Assembly (NCBI GenBank): GCA_036796255.1 | Contig: DAIRDH010000016.1 | Location: 1 to 62,463, forward strand | From: T3Sed10-241 sp036796255 | Lineage (GTDB): Bacteria; Bacteroidota; Bacteroidia; Flavobacteriales_D; Cryomorphaceae | Direction: 5' to 3' | Length of the DNA stretch: 62,463 nt | Part shown: in pieces, positions 9,001 to 15,633 of the stretch | How positions within the stretch are numbered: the first letter of the stretch is position 1 | How the letters are laid out: each line of letters begins with the position of its first letter | The notes under the pieces: model-generated | The model's input: only the letters and a program-made list of their open reading frames with translations | Database searches by the model: none | Told to the model about the DNA's origin: nothing | Program-made: the position numbers and the translations under genes

Positions 9001-9850
9001 TTTGCCCGAAACTGCTGAGCCCGGTGATGTTGTTATCAATGAGTTGCTCTTTAATGTGCGCTCAGGAGGCAGCGAATTTGTTGAGGTGTATAATCTCTCC
9101 GAAAAGTCTATTGGGCTTCAAAACTGGATAGTGCGCAACCAATCGGGCACTGAACGCATTGTCACAGCTGACCCACTGGTAATCTTTCCGGGCGAATATC
9201 GGGTTTTCACAACCGATCCGGCTTGGTTGATTGAGAATTATCCTCTGGGGCGTGCGGAAACTTTCCTGGCGGTTAATGTGCCATCATTCACAAACAGCGC
9301 AGGCAGTGTAATCCTGCTCGACGCGCAAATGACCGAGATTGACAAATTCGATTATGAGGAAGATTTTCACCTTTCTCTGCTCCGAAGCTTTCAGGGAGTT
9401 TCCTTGGAAAGGCTAAGTTTCACCCGGCCAACCAATGATCCCGGCAATTGGACATCAGCGGCTGAAAATGTTGGATTTGCAACGCCGGGATACCAGAACT
9501 CTCAATTTTTGCCGGAAGGCCAGGCCACTGGGCAGTTTGAGCTGGAAAACGAGGTATTTAGCCCGGACAATGACGGCTTCCAAGATGTACTGTTGATTAA
9601 CTACAACATCAATCAGCCTGGTTACGTGGCCAATGTGCAGATATTTGACAGACGCGGCCGCATGGTGCGAAACCTGGTGAGCAATGAGATTATTGGCACC
9701 CAAGGCACCATATCATGGGATGGCACCACCGACAACCGCTCAAAAGCGCGCATAGGGCCGCACATAGTCTACATTGAACTCTTTAGCCTTGACGGGCAAA
9801 CTAAAGTTTACAAACTGCCTTGTATTGTTGCAGGAAGATTGGGCGGTTGA
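6065..9850 (+). CDS. Large surface protein with four Ig-like and four lamin-tail domains, N-terminus missing
   Basis: 1261 residues are visible; the start is lost in the gap. A lectin/LamG-like end (HWFDNFNV) is followed by four alternating pairs of an SbsA/Big_5-type Ig-like domain (TPPTVINVEAL, APEITGFQQV, PPVIQGYYAE, PPFVTVAVVL) and a lamin-tail domain (IVFNEMMVDENP, ISEIMADPTPVVG, ISEIMADPTPAVG, VINELLFNVRSG). Modules two and three are close copies about 790 bases apart. The last 110 residues (FSPDNDGFQD, then VQIFDRRGRMVRN and SWDG) resemble FlgD-like or type B C-terminal sorting domains of Bacteroidota, so type IX secretion and surface display are likely. Lamin-tail domains often accompany exported nucleases, but no nuclease domain remains in view. 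Confidence 0.85.
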   Translation, partial: GTETLLLEGPASQVNSSSNNPFNVRVTRSTDGLWDIRVDQGVTGNFQSLGLVTDNTFNSTVAFGIKILQSGAAGPVNSHWFDNFNVAPIPPDVTPPTVINVEALSATQALLTFDEPLDAATAGNAANYSVNGGIGNPSSAQFNTETLLNVTLTFAQALNEGQVYTLTVNDVEDLAGNAISSQALELVFFTIAQSAFREIVFNEMMVDENPPVALPAAEFIELYNTTTDKYFDLSGYTYVNGTTANLLGTALLAPDSYLILCRSADAQTFEAYGDVLALPSWPALTNSADSLTLLNPEGQLIDAVSYTIGWYQDPDKDEGGWTLEQINPFSPCSGMGNWRASDDPQGGTPGEGNSIFDDTPDTTAPEITGFQQVSSDVVRVFFNEIMDGESLNNGSYSITPGVNVVGITAAANLMSVDLQLDTPLEVGETYTLLINGPADCSGNVLEANTSIEILFGIQAQLGDVTISEIMADPTPVVGLPAQEYFELFNASDNVIDIQGCELSGLSFNHPRLLMPGEYLLCVSSSAIGDFQNYPDAYVMDGMSLTFLTNGGRELSFINQSGTLVNTVTYDISWYRDPSKTDGGWSLEIINPFTQCSGAQNWRASNAALGGTPGAQNSVFNDAPDLAPPVIQGYYAEAEDIIVLQFNELMDEESLINGSYLMDQGIAVLEAQPLSPLIEVRLLLSESLEVGAEYSLTVNGLLDCSLNAMPEATVSIRLGESPELHDVLISEIMADPTPAVGLPPTEYFELYNASDKVIELQGLTLSGLELTNTRLLLPGEYVICAPASQLQEWILFEGVYFVDGMSTTFLTNGGRELLLQNSAGEQIDIVTYDLTWYRDRSKEDGGWSLERINLEEPCRSGDNWTASVDSRGGTPGEENSVNSTAPDAEPPFVTVAVVLAPTEVEVRFSEVIDLESIATAEFSIDNNSVTSQMAILPNATAALLSLGSPLQAGIIYTLEVSGVRDCVGNSMAGITSVKIALPETAEPGDVVINELLFNVRSGGSEFVEVYNLSEKSIGLQNWIVRNQSGTERIVTADPLVIFPGEYRVFTTDPAWLIENYPLGRAETFLAVNVPSFTNSAGSVILLDAQMTEIDKFDYEEDFHLSLLRSFQGVSLERLSFTRPTNDPGNWTSAAENVGFATPGYQNSQFLPEGQATGQFELENEVFSPDNDGFQDVLLINYNINQPGYVANVQIFDRRGRMVRNLVSNEIIGTQGTISWDGTTDNRSKARIGPHIVYIELFSLDGQTKVYKLPCIVAGRLGG

Positions 9851-9851
9851 G

Positions 9852-9883
9852 GTTGTAATTCCTCTGCCAAAACGCTACCTTCG
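9852..9883 (+). promoter_or_regulatory. Candidate Bacteroidota promoter for the aminotransferase-amidase pair
   Basis: GTTG at 9852-9855 and TACCTTCG at 9876-9883 are separated by 20 bases, the layout of the Bacteroidota -33/-7 promoter (TTG-N19/20-TAnnTTTG, with TTCG a common variant). The box ends only 6 bases before the ATG at 9890, which would give an almost leaderless mRNA. Confidence 0.45.
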
Positions 9884-9889
9884 TTCACC

Positions 9890-11044
9890 ATGCTTACCCC
9901 TACAATACTCTCCAGCAAGCTGCCGCAAACCGGCACCACCATCTTTAGCGTAATGAGCAAGATGGCAGCTGATTATGGCGCCATCAATCTTTCCCAGGGT
10001 TTTCCTGACTTTCCGGTTGACGAAGCCCTGATATCGCTGGTGGAAAAGCATATGCGGGCCGGCCACAACCAGTATGCACCCATGCAGGGTGTGCCTGCAC
10101 TTCGCACAGCGATTGCCCATAAAATGGAGTCGCTTTACGGACATGCTTACAACCCCGATACAGAAGTTACCGTTACGGCCGGAGCTACCCAGGCCATATT
10201 CACCGCCATCACAGCCCTGGTAAGGGAAGGGGATGAAGTGATTGTATTCAATCCAGCTTATGATTGCTATGTGCCGCCTATCTTGCTCAACGGTGGCAAA
10301 CCCATCCATATCGAGCTCAAAGCCCCGCACTTTCGACCCAATTGGGAGGAAGTAAAGAAAAGGGTATCGCGGCGCACCAAGTTGATTATCGTCAACAGTC
10401 CCCATAATCCGTCGGGATCGGTTTGGACGGAAGATGATATGCTTGCGCTTCAAAAGCTCGTGTTGGGCACGGGTGCATTTGTACTCAGCGATGAGGTGTA
10501 TGAACACATCGTTTTTGACGGAGCAAAGCACGAGAGTGCCGCACGGTTTGAAGGCCTGGCCGCGAACTCATTGATTGTAGCGAGTTTTGGAAAAACCTTC
10601 CATGCCACAGGCTGGAAAATGGGCTACATCTGCGCGCCTGAATACCTGATGACTGAATTTCGCAAAGTGCACCAATACCTTGTGTTTTCTGTCAACACGC
10701 CCATGCAGCACGCCATTGCAGAATACCTTGGCGACCCCAACCACTACAATGGCATCTCAGCCATGTATGAGAAGCGCCGCAACCTCTTTCTGGAGGCCAT
10801 AGCCGGGAGCCGATTCAAAGCCATACCCTCGCAGGGCACTTATTTTCAGTTGCTCAATTACAGCGCCATTAGCAAGAAGAAAGAAGTGAAATTTGCCGAA
10901 GAGCTGGCCCAAAAACACGGTGTAGCCGCCATTCCGGTTTCGGTATTTTACCCCCAGGTCAAAGACCAGATGGTACTGCGCTTTTGCTTTGCCAAAGGGG
11001 AAGACACCCTGCGGCAAGCAGCTGAAAAGCTGCGTTCCTTATGA
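9890..11044 (+). CDS. PLP-dependent aminotransferase, methionine/kynurenine type (YbdL-like)
   Basis: 384 residues, fold type I class I/II aminotransferase. Seen are INLSQGFPDFPVD near residue 32, the GATQAIF phosphate-binding stretch, NSPHNPSGSVW, LSDEVYEHIVFD with the PLP-binding Asp and Tyr, and SFGKTFHATGWKMGY with the Schiff-base Lys. This pattern matches YbdL and glutamine transaminase K, which transaminate methionine and related amino acids. Its stop overlaps the start of the next gene by four bases (ATGA), so the two are translationally coupled. The partner omega-amidase supports a role in recycling the 2-oxo acids made here. Exact substrate is inferred from family and context. Confidence 0.9.
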   Translation: MLTPTILSSKLPQTGTTIFSVMSKMAADYGAINLSQGFPDFPVDEALISLVEKHMRAGHNQYAPMQGVPALRTAIAHKMESLYGHAYNPDTEVTVTAGATQAIFTAITALVREGDEVIVFNPAYDCYVPPILLNGGKPIHIELKAPHFRPNWEEVKKRVSRRTKLIIVNSPHNPSGSVWTEDDMLALQKLVLGTGAFVLSDEVYEHIVFDGAKHESAARFEGLAANSLIVASFGKTFHATGWKMGYICAPEYLMTEFRKVHQYLVFSVNTPMQHAIAEYLGDPNHYNGISAMYEKRRNLFLEAIAGSRFKAIPSQGTYFQLLNYSAISKKKEVKFAEELAQKHGVAAIPVSVFYPQVKDQMVLRFCFAKGEDTLRQAAEKLRSL

Positions 11045-11823
11045 GAGCCTTTCCTGTGTTGAAACTTGCCATGGTTCAGAGCGAACTCCTGTGGCAGGAT
11101 CCCACAGGCAATATGAAACAGCTCGAAACGAAGTTGCGGGCCCTCCCAAAAAATATAGACCTCGCCGTGCTTCCTGAAATGTTCACTACAGGCTTCACCA
11201 TGAAGCCCGAAGCCTATGCCGAAGGCCCTGATGGTGATGCGAACACTTGGCTGGCCCGTTTATCTTCAGAATTGGGCTTTGCCATTTGCGGAAGCGTGGC
11301 AGCGCACGAAAACGGGAAGTACTTCAATCGCTTTCTTTGGGCTGAAAGCGGCAGCGCCACGGCGGTGTATGACAAGCGCCATTTATTTCGAATGGCCGGA
11401 GAGCACGAAGTCTACAGCCCCGGCGAGCAGCGTGAGCTTATTGTTTTCAAAGGTTGGAAAATCATGCCGCGTATATGCTATGACCTGCGATTTCCCGTGT
11501 GGAGCCGCAGCAGTGAGGCCCACCTTCAACTGTACGTGGCCAATTGGCCAGCGGCCCGGGTCGATGCCTGGGATAAGCTCCTGATGGCAAGGGCCATCGA
11601 AAATCTGAGCTACGTAATTGGCGTAAATCGCGTCGGCAGCGATGGCAATGGCGTTCAGTACAATGGACATTCAGCAGCAATTGATTTCAAAGGCATACCG
11701 CTGGTACCTGTCATAAATGATGTTGAGCAAAGCGTGATCGTGGAATTGCAAATGGACGCGCTGCAGGCATTTCGGGAGAAGTTTCCGGCACACCTTGATG
11801 CAGACCGGTTCACCCTGCTTTAG
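11041..11823 (+). CDS. Nitrilase-family omega-amidase (YafV-like)
   Basis: 260 residues of the carbon-nitrogen hydrolase family. The Glu-Lys-Cys triad is visible: LPEMFTTGF (Glu about residue 43), YDKRHLFRMAGEH (Lys about residue 110) and ICYDLRFPVWSR (Cys about residue 145). YafV-type omega-amidases hydrolyse 2-oxoglutaramate and 2-oxosuccinamate, the products of glutamine or asparagine transaminases, which pulls the transamination forward. The start overlaps the aminotransferase stop by four bases, so the two enzymes are made together. The next gene converges and its stop codon overlaps this one. It is soluble, with no signal peptide. Confidence 0.9.
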   Translation: MRAFPVLKLAMVQSELLWQDPTGNMKQLETKLRALPKNIDLAVLPEMFTTGFTMKPEAYAEGPDGDANTWLARLSSELGFAICGSVAAHENGKYFNRFLWAESGSATAVYDKRHLFRMAGEHEVYSPGEQRELIVFKGWKIMPRICYDLRFPVWSRSSEAHLQLYVANWPAARVDAWDKLLMARAIENLSYVIGVNRVGSDGNGVQYNGHSAAIDFKGIPLVPVINDVEQSVIVELQMDALQAFREKFPAHLDADRFTLL

Positions 11824-13466
11824 TTTTCGTCGAAGGGTGTACTGGGAATCCAGTCCACATCCGCATCCCAATTGGACCGGATATTGATTTCATCACTGAA
11901 GTATGTTTTGCGCTCCGGTTGAATTCCTTCATTGTAAATTCCAGTATTCCACTCCCCATCTTCATTTTCATCAAAAATGCCTTCAAGCTTCACCTTGCCC
12001 GGCGGGAGCTTTCCAAAATTAATGGTCTGAGAAGTGGTGATTTTTCGGGTCTCTATTCGCGTTCCTTTTTCATTGAGCAGCTCTATGAAAAATGTACCTG
12101 TTTTCACCGTATCCTTAAGCATTACATTCACCTTCAAAGTGCCATAATAATCATCGGGGTGCAGGCCAAATTGAAAATGGACACTGTCGCTGTAATTGCC
12201 ATAAATATCCTTGAATGCACCGGCCTTGGCATAAATCGCATATGCCGAATTTTTATTGAAAGGGTATATCACGTCCAGCTTTCGCTGAAAAGGGCCCAGC
12301 CTTGCCCGGCTGGGGTTGACTGCAACTGAATCTTCCAAAAGGAAAATGAGGGTGGTGTCGGCCTCTTCGAGTGGATGGTTGAATGCAAATGTGAAGGGCT
12401 TATTGAAATCTATTCTACCGCTGCCACCTGATGCGGATACTTGTATTTTGGCCTTTTCCCTGTATTTTTCCTCGGTTTCGATGTACCAGCTACTCGTGTC
12501 TGCGAATGCGGGTTCGTCTGAAACGATTACTGTAATTTCTTCCAATTCGGGATATTCCAATATTTTCACCCAACTCCGCAAGGTGTCGCGCCCCTTGCTC
12601 AGCAGGCTGGCGGTTTCCAACAAGACATCATTTTCTTCGTCTATAAATCGGATTTTTGGGTCATTGGCCGGAAGGTTAAACACCGTTTCGTAATAACCAT
12701 AATCTTTTCCCGCGCCGGCCTTAAGGTACTGGCTGGTGTCCCTTTCTTCAAATACTGCAACGGTGTGTGCGTAGGCCGTGTCATCGTAGGCAGAAAGCAC
12801 GTGATAATCAAGAAAGCCAATGCGCTCTGGTGGTCCATTGTAATTGTAATTGCTGCTCTCTTCTTTCAAGGCAAACAGCATGAACGTATCCAGAGGCAGG
12901 TAGCTTGCGCGAAAATATCCCTGCGCATTGCTTATGGCCAGATAGTCGGGAGGTGAGGAGTATGGCATGCTGTCATTGAGTTGCTTATAGAGCATTACGC
13001 GTACCTTGTCCAGCGGTTCATTGGTGTAAGCGTCAAATACCCTGCCGGTTACCGACATGGAGTCGATATAATCGCCCGTTGAGAATACATAGATCAGCCT
13101 GTCGTTGACATTGCCTTCGTTGAAGTCTTTGATGGCATCGCCAAAATTAAACTGGTAAGTGGTGTTTTCCAGAAGCCTGCTTTCCCATGATACGCTGAGC
13201 TTGCGACCCCTCATGCGGTATTCCGGCTTCTTGCTGAGTGGTGGTGATACGAGCAATTGCCCGCTGAAATCGTCTACCTGAATATATTCATCAAAAACGT
13301 ATTCGAAAGAGCTGCCATTGAAGTGCGTTGTCAAAGGTTCCGGAACGATGAGCACAGGTTCTGGTGGAATTTCATCCTTTATGCCTCCCGTGGGAGAGGT
13401 TTCCTGGGCGCAGCCCAGCAACACGGCGAGGCCAAGAAGGGCAGAGAACTTTCCGTAAAAATTCAT
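11820..13466 (-). CDS. Ig-like domain lipoprotein of unknown function
   Basis: 548 residues with a lipoprotein signal (hydrophobic segment, LLGC, Cys about residue 19). Just after it comes TSPTGGIKDEIPPEPV, which opens a Big_5/SbsA-type Ig-like domain (residues about 30-130). A carboxypeptidase-regulatory-like beta domain follows (VTGRVFDAYTNEPLDKVRVML, about 138-210), and the rest is beta-rich with a closing segment (FGKLPPGKVKLEGIFDENEDGEWNTG). Proteins of this architecture are widespread in Bacteroidota and carry no catalytic motif; a role in envelope structure or binding is a guess. Its ATG overlaps the stop of the upstream sulfoxide reductase gene by four bases, so it shares that transcript. 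Confidence 0.8.
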   Translation of the reverse strand: MNFYGKFSALLGLAVLLGCAQETSPTGGIKDEIPPEPVLIVPEPLTTHFNGSSFEYVFDEYIQVDDFSGQLLVSPPLSKKPEYRMRGRKLSVSWESRLLENTTYQFNFGDAIKDFNEGNVNDRLIYVFSTGDYIDSMSVTGRVFDAYTNEPLDKVRVMLYKQLNDSMPYSSPPDYLAISNAQGYFRASYLPLDTFMLFALKEESSNYNYNGPPERIGFLDYHVLSAYDDTAYAHTVAVFEERDTSQYLKAGAGKDYGYYETVFNLPANDPKIRFIDEENDVLLETASLLSKGRDTLRSWVKILEYPELEEITVIVSDEPAFADTSSWYIETEEKYREKAKIQVSASGGSGRIDFNKPFTFAFNHPLEEADTTLIFLLEDSVAVNPSRARLGPFQRKLDVIYPFNKNSAYAIYAKAGAFKDIYGNYSDSVHFQFGLHPDDYYGTLKVNVMLKDTVKTGTFFIELLNEKGTRIETRKITTSQTINFGKLPPGKVKLEGIFDENEDGEWNTGIYNEGIQPERKTYFSDEINIRSNWDADVDWIPSTPFDEN

Positions 13467-13924
13467 GGCATTTTCGCAGTCAAAATGCGCGCCACCTTTT
13501 CGAGGGCTTTCACATCCATTTCTGAAAAGTCGTAAAGGCGATCGCTGTCTACATCAAGTACCATGGCCACCTCGCCTGAGCGATTATACACAGGCACCAC
13601 TACTTCTGACTGTGATGCCGCATCGCAGGCGATGTGCCCTGGAAAGTCGTGTACATCGGGCACCAGCTGCGCGCAGCCGGTGGCCCAGGCAGTACCGCAC
13701 ACGCCTTTGCCCCGGGCTATGCGCGTGCAGGCCACTGAGCCTTGAAAAGGGCCAAGCACCAGCTCGTCGTTCTTCACGATGTAGAAGCCAACCCAGAAGT
13801 ATCCGGGAAGCGTTTTCAGGATTGCGGCTACATTGGCGAGGTTGGCGGTGAGGTCATTCTCACCGTCAAGCACGCCTTGAATATGTTGCAGGGCGGTGGT
13901 GTAATCGCGGGTGGCAGTTTCCAT
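13463..13924 (-). CDS. msrC: GAF-domain free methionine-(R)-sulfoxide reductase
   Basis: 153 residues, a single GAF domain of the fRMsr type, which reduces free methionine-R-sulfoxide. The three family cysteines are present, in VACTRIARGKGVCG and in HIACDAASQSE, and the substrate-pocket signature VVPVYNRSGEVAMVLDVDS follows. Length and spacing match the E. coli (YebR/MsrC) and yeast enzymes. It lies 21 bases after comF and overlaps the start of the Ig-like lipoprotein, so the three are probably co-transcribed. Its closeness to a methionine-type aminotransferase on the other strand may be chance. Confidence 0.9.
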   Translation of the reverse strand: METATRDYTTALQHIQGVLDGENDLTANLANVAAILKTLPGYFWVGFYIVKNDELVLGPFQGSVACTRIARGKGVCGTAWATGCAQLVPDVHDFPGHIACDAASQSEVVVPVYNRSGEVAMVLDVDSDRLYDFSEMDVKALEKVARILTAKMP

Positions 13925-13945
13925 GGGGGCAAAGATAGCGGCTTT

Positions 13946-14644
13946 TCACGCACTGGCGAGAGTGGCCATGCTCACAGCCCTGGCGCCTGCCTCGAGCACG
14001 CTGTGGCCGCAGGATTCCAGGGTACTGCCAGTGGTGATCACATCGTCAATAAGCAGTACATGGCGACCTGCGATTTTCTCAGGGGCTGCCACTTCGAAGA
14101 TGCGCTCTACATTGGTCCAGCGGTCGAATCGCGATTTTTTGGTTTGGGTGGGATTGGCAACGGTGCGCTTCACGACATCGGTTCCCGAAGCAATGCCCAG
14201 CGCCGATTGCATACCCCGCACTATCGAGTCACATTGGTTGTAGCCCCGCACCCGCTGCTTGCTGGGATGCAAAGGCAAAGGGATAATGAGCTCAGGGCCA
14301 GAATAGCCCTCTTGTGCAAGCTCCTTTCCGAAAATGAGACCGAGCCGTTCGCCCACATCCTCTCGGCCGCTATATTTGAGCGCATGCAATAAGGTTTGCA
14401 CCACATTGCCTTTGTGAAAATGCACAAATGAGAATGCCTCAGCCACCGGAAGCCGACCCCAAAATTTTTGGTAAACTGGATTTTGGTGAATTTTGTGATA
14501 ATGGGTGCGGGGCAATTGGTAATGGCATGAAATACAAATGATTTCAGATTTATCCTGAAGTGGAAGGCCACATGAACGACATACTTGTGGAAACAAAAGC
14601 TGCCCCATGCCATATAACCATGCTAAATTGTAATTTTGTCGCAT
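13946..14644 (-). CDS. comF: ComF-family phosphoribosyltransferase-like protein
   Basis: 232 residues. The N-terminus carries the zinc-ribbon of the family (CRSCGLPL and CISCHYQLP). The phosphoribosyltransferase-like domain shows ALKYSGREDVG, IIPLPLHPSKQRVRGYNQ and the PRPP-binding VLLIDDVITTGST near residue 195. ComF proteins act in the cytoplasm in DNA uptake and recombination; in competent bacteria they work with the ComFA helicase and DprA, and in non-competent ones their role is less clear. It is the first gene of a probable comF - msrC - Ig-lipoprotein transcript. No other competence gene is next to it. Confidence 0.92.
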   Translation of the reverse strand: MRQNYNLAWLYGMGQLLFPQVCRSCGLPLQDKSEIICISCHYQLPRTHYHKIHQNPVYQKFWGRLPVAEAFSFVHFHKGNVVQTLLHALKYSGREDVGERLGLIFGKELAQEGYSGPELIIPLPLHPSKQRVRGYNQCDSIVRGMQSALGIASGTDVVKRTVANPTQTKKSRFDRWTNVERIFEVAAPEKIAGRHVLLIDDVITTGSTLESCGHSVLEAGARAVSMATLASA

Positions 14645-14715
14645 ATTGCGCGTTTAGGCCATTCATCATTGGCATAAATGTAGCAAATTAATCTGCGCCC
14701 AAAAAACACTACAAG

Positions 14716-15615
14716 ATGGCTGAAACATCATCGTCCAAAAAACAGAATATCATCATTGCAGTGCTCGCATTGCTCACCCTGGTATTTGGCATATTATATT
14801 TAACCAAATCCACTGAAGTGGTGGAAAAGGAAGAGCGGATCTCTGAGGTGGAGCTCGAACAGCTTCAATTGAAAAGCGACCTTCAGGAAATGTTGATCCA
14901 GTATGACACCTTGAACGTGGCCAACGACCAGCTCAATGCCGAAATGATGGCCCAGCAGGATCAAATCCGCGACATGCTCAAGCAAATCGAAAAGCACAAG
15001 GACGATGCCTGGATTATCCACAAGTTGAAAAAAGAGGCATCCACTTTAAGAGAAATCATGAAGGGCTATGTGGTCACTATCGATTCGCTCAATACACTCA
15101 ACGTAGACCTTAGAAAAGACAATCAGTTTCTTGCAAAAGAACTTTCTGAAGTGAAAACCCAGGCCCAGGCCCTCGCTGAGGAGAAGAAAGGACTGGAAAG
15201 CAAGGTCGCCGCCGGTTCACTATTACAAGCCAACAATGTGAAAGTATCAGGTGTCAAGGTGCGCAACAATGGCAATCAGGTGGATGTGAGCAGGGCCAAG
15301 CAGGCTGAAATCATAAGGACTTGCGCTACGATTGCCCAAAACCGCATTGCTGAAGCGGGCAAGAAAACCATTTACCTCCGCATTATTTCGCCTGATGGTG
15401 TGGTGCTCGATGCTGGCGCAGGCGATGACGGCCGCTTTGAATTTGATGGCGTAAGCGGCAAGTATAGCGTTAAGCGAACTTTTGATTATGCAAACGAATC
15501 AATGGAGCTTTGCATTTTCTACAATGTACAGGCCGAATTGCCCAATGGGAAGTACATCATAGAGCTTTATGAGCAGGGCGTTCTGATTTCCAAGTCTGAG
15601 CTCGACCTGAAGTAG
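14716..15615 (+). CDS. Membrane-anchored coiled-coil protein of unknown function
   Basis: 299 residues. One transmembrane helix near the N-terminus (about residues 10-29, IIIAVLALLTLVFGILYL) is followed by a long heptad-rich coiled coil (about 38-165), then a small beta-rich C-terminal domain (about 180-299, with KTIYLRIISPDGVVLDAG and YIIELYEQGVLISKSEL). Similar proteins occur widely in Bacteroidota without a known role. The topology suggests an inner-membrane anchor with the coiled coil reaching into the periplasm or cytoplasm. It converges on the outer-membrane protein gene with only 18 bases between them and is divergent from comF. Confidence 0.75.
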   Translation: MAETSSSKKQNIIIAVLALLTLVFGILYLTKSTEVVEKEERISEVELEQLQLKSDLQEMLIQYDTLNVANDQLNAEMMAQQDQIRDMLKQIEKHKDDAWIIHKLKKEASTLREIMKGYVVTIDSLNTLNVDLRKDNQFLAKELSEVKTQAQALAEEKKGLESKVAAGSLLQANNVKVSGVKVRNNGNQVDVSRAKQAEIIRTCATIAQNRIAEAGKKTIYLRIISPDGVVLDAGAGDDGRFEFDGVSGKYSVKRTFDYANESMELCIFYNVQAELPNGKYIIELYEQGVLISKSELDLK

Positions 15616-15633
15616 GCTTTAACTGCTGTAGCA

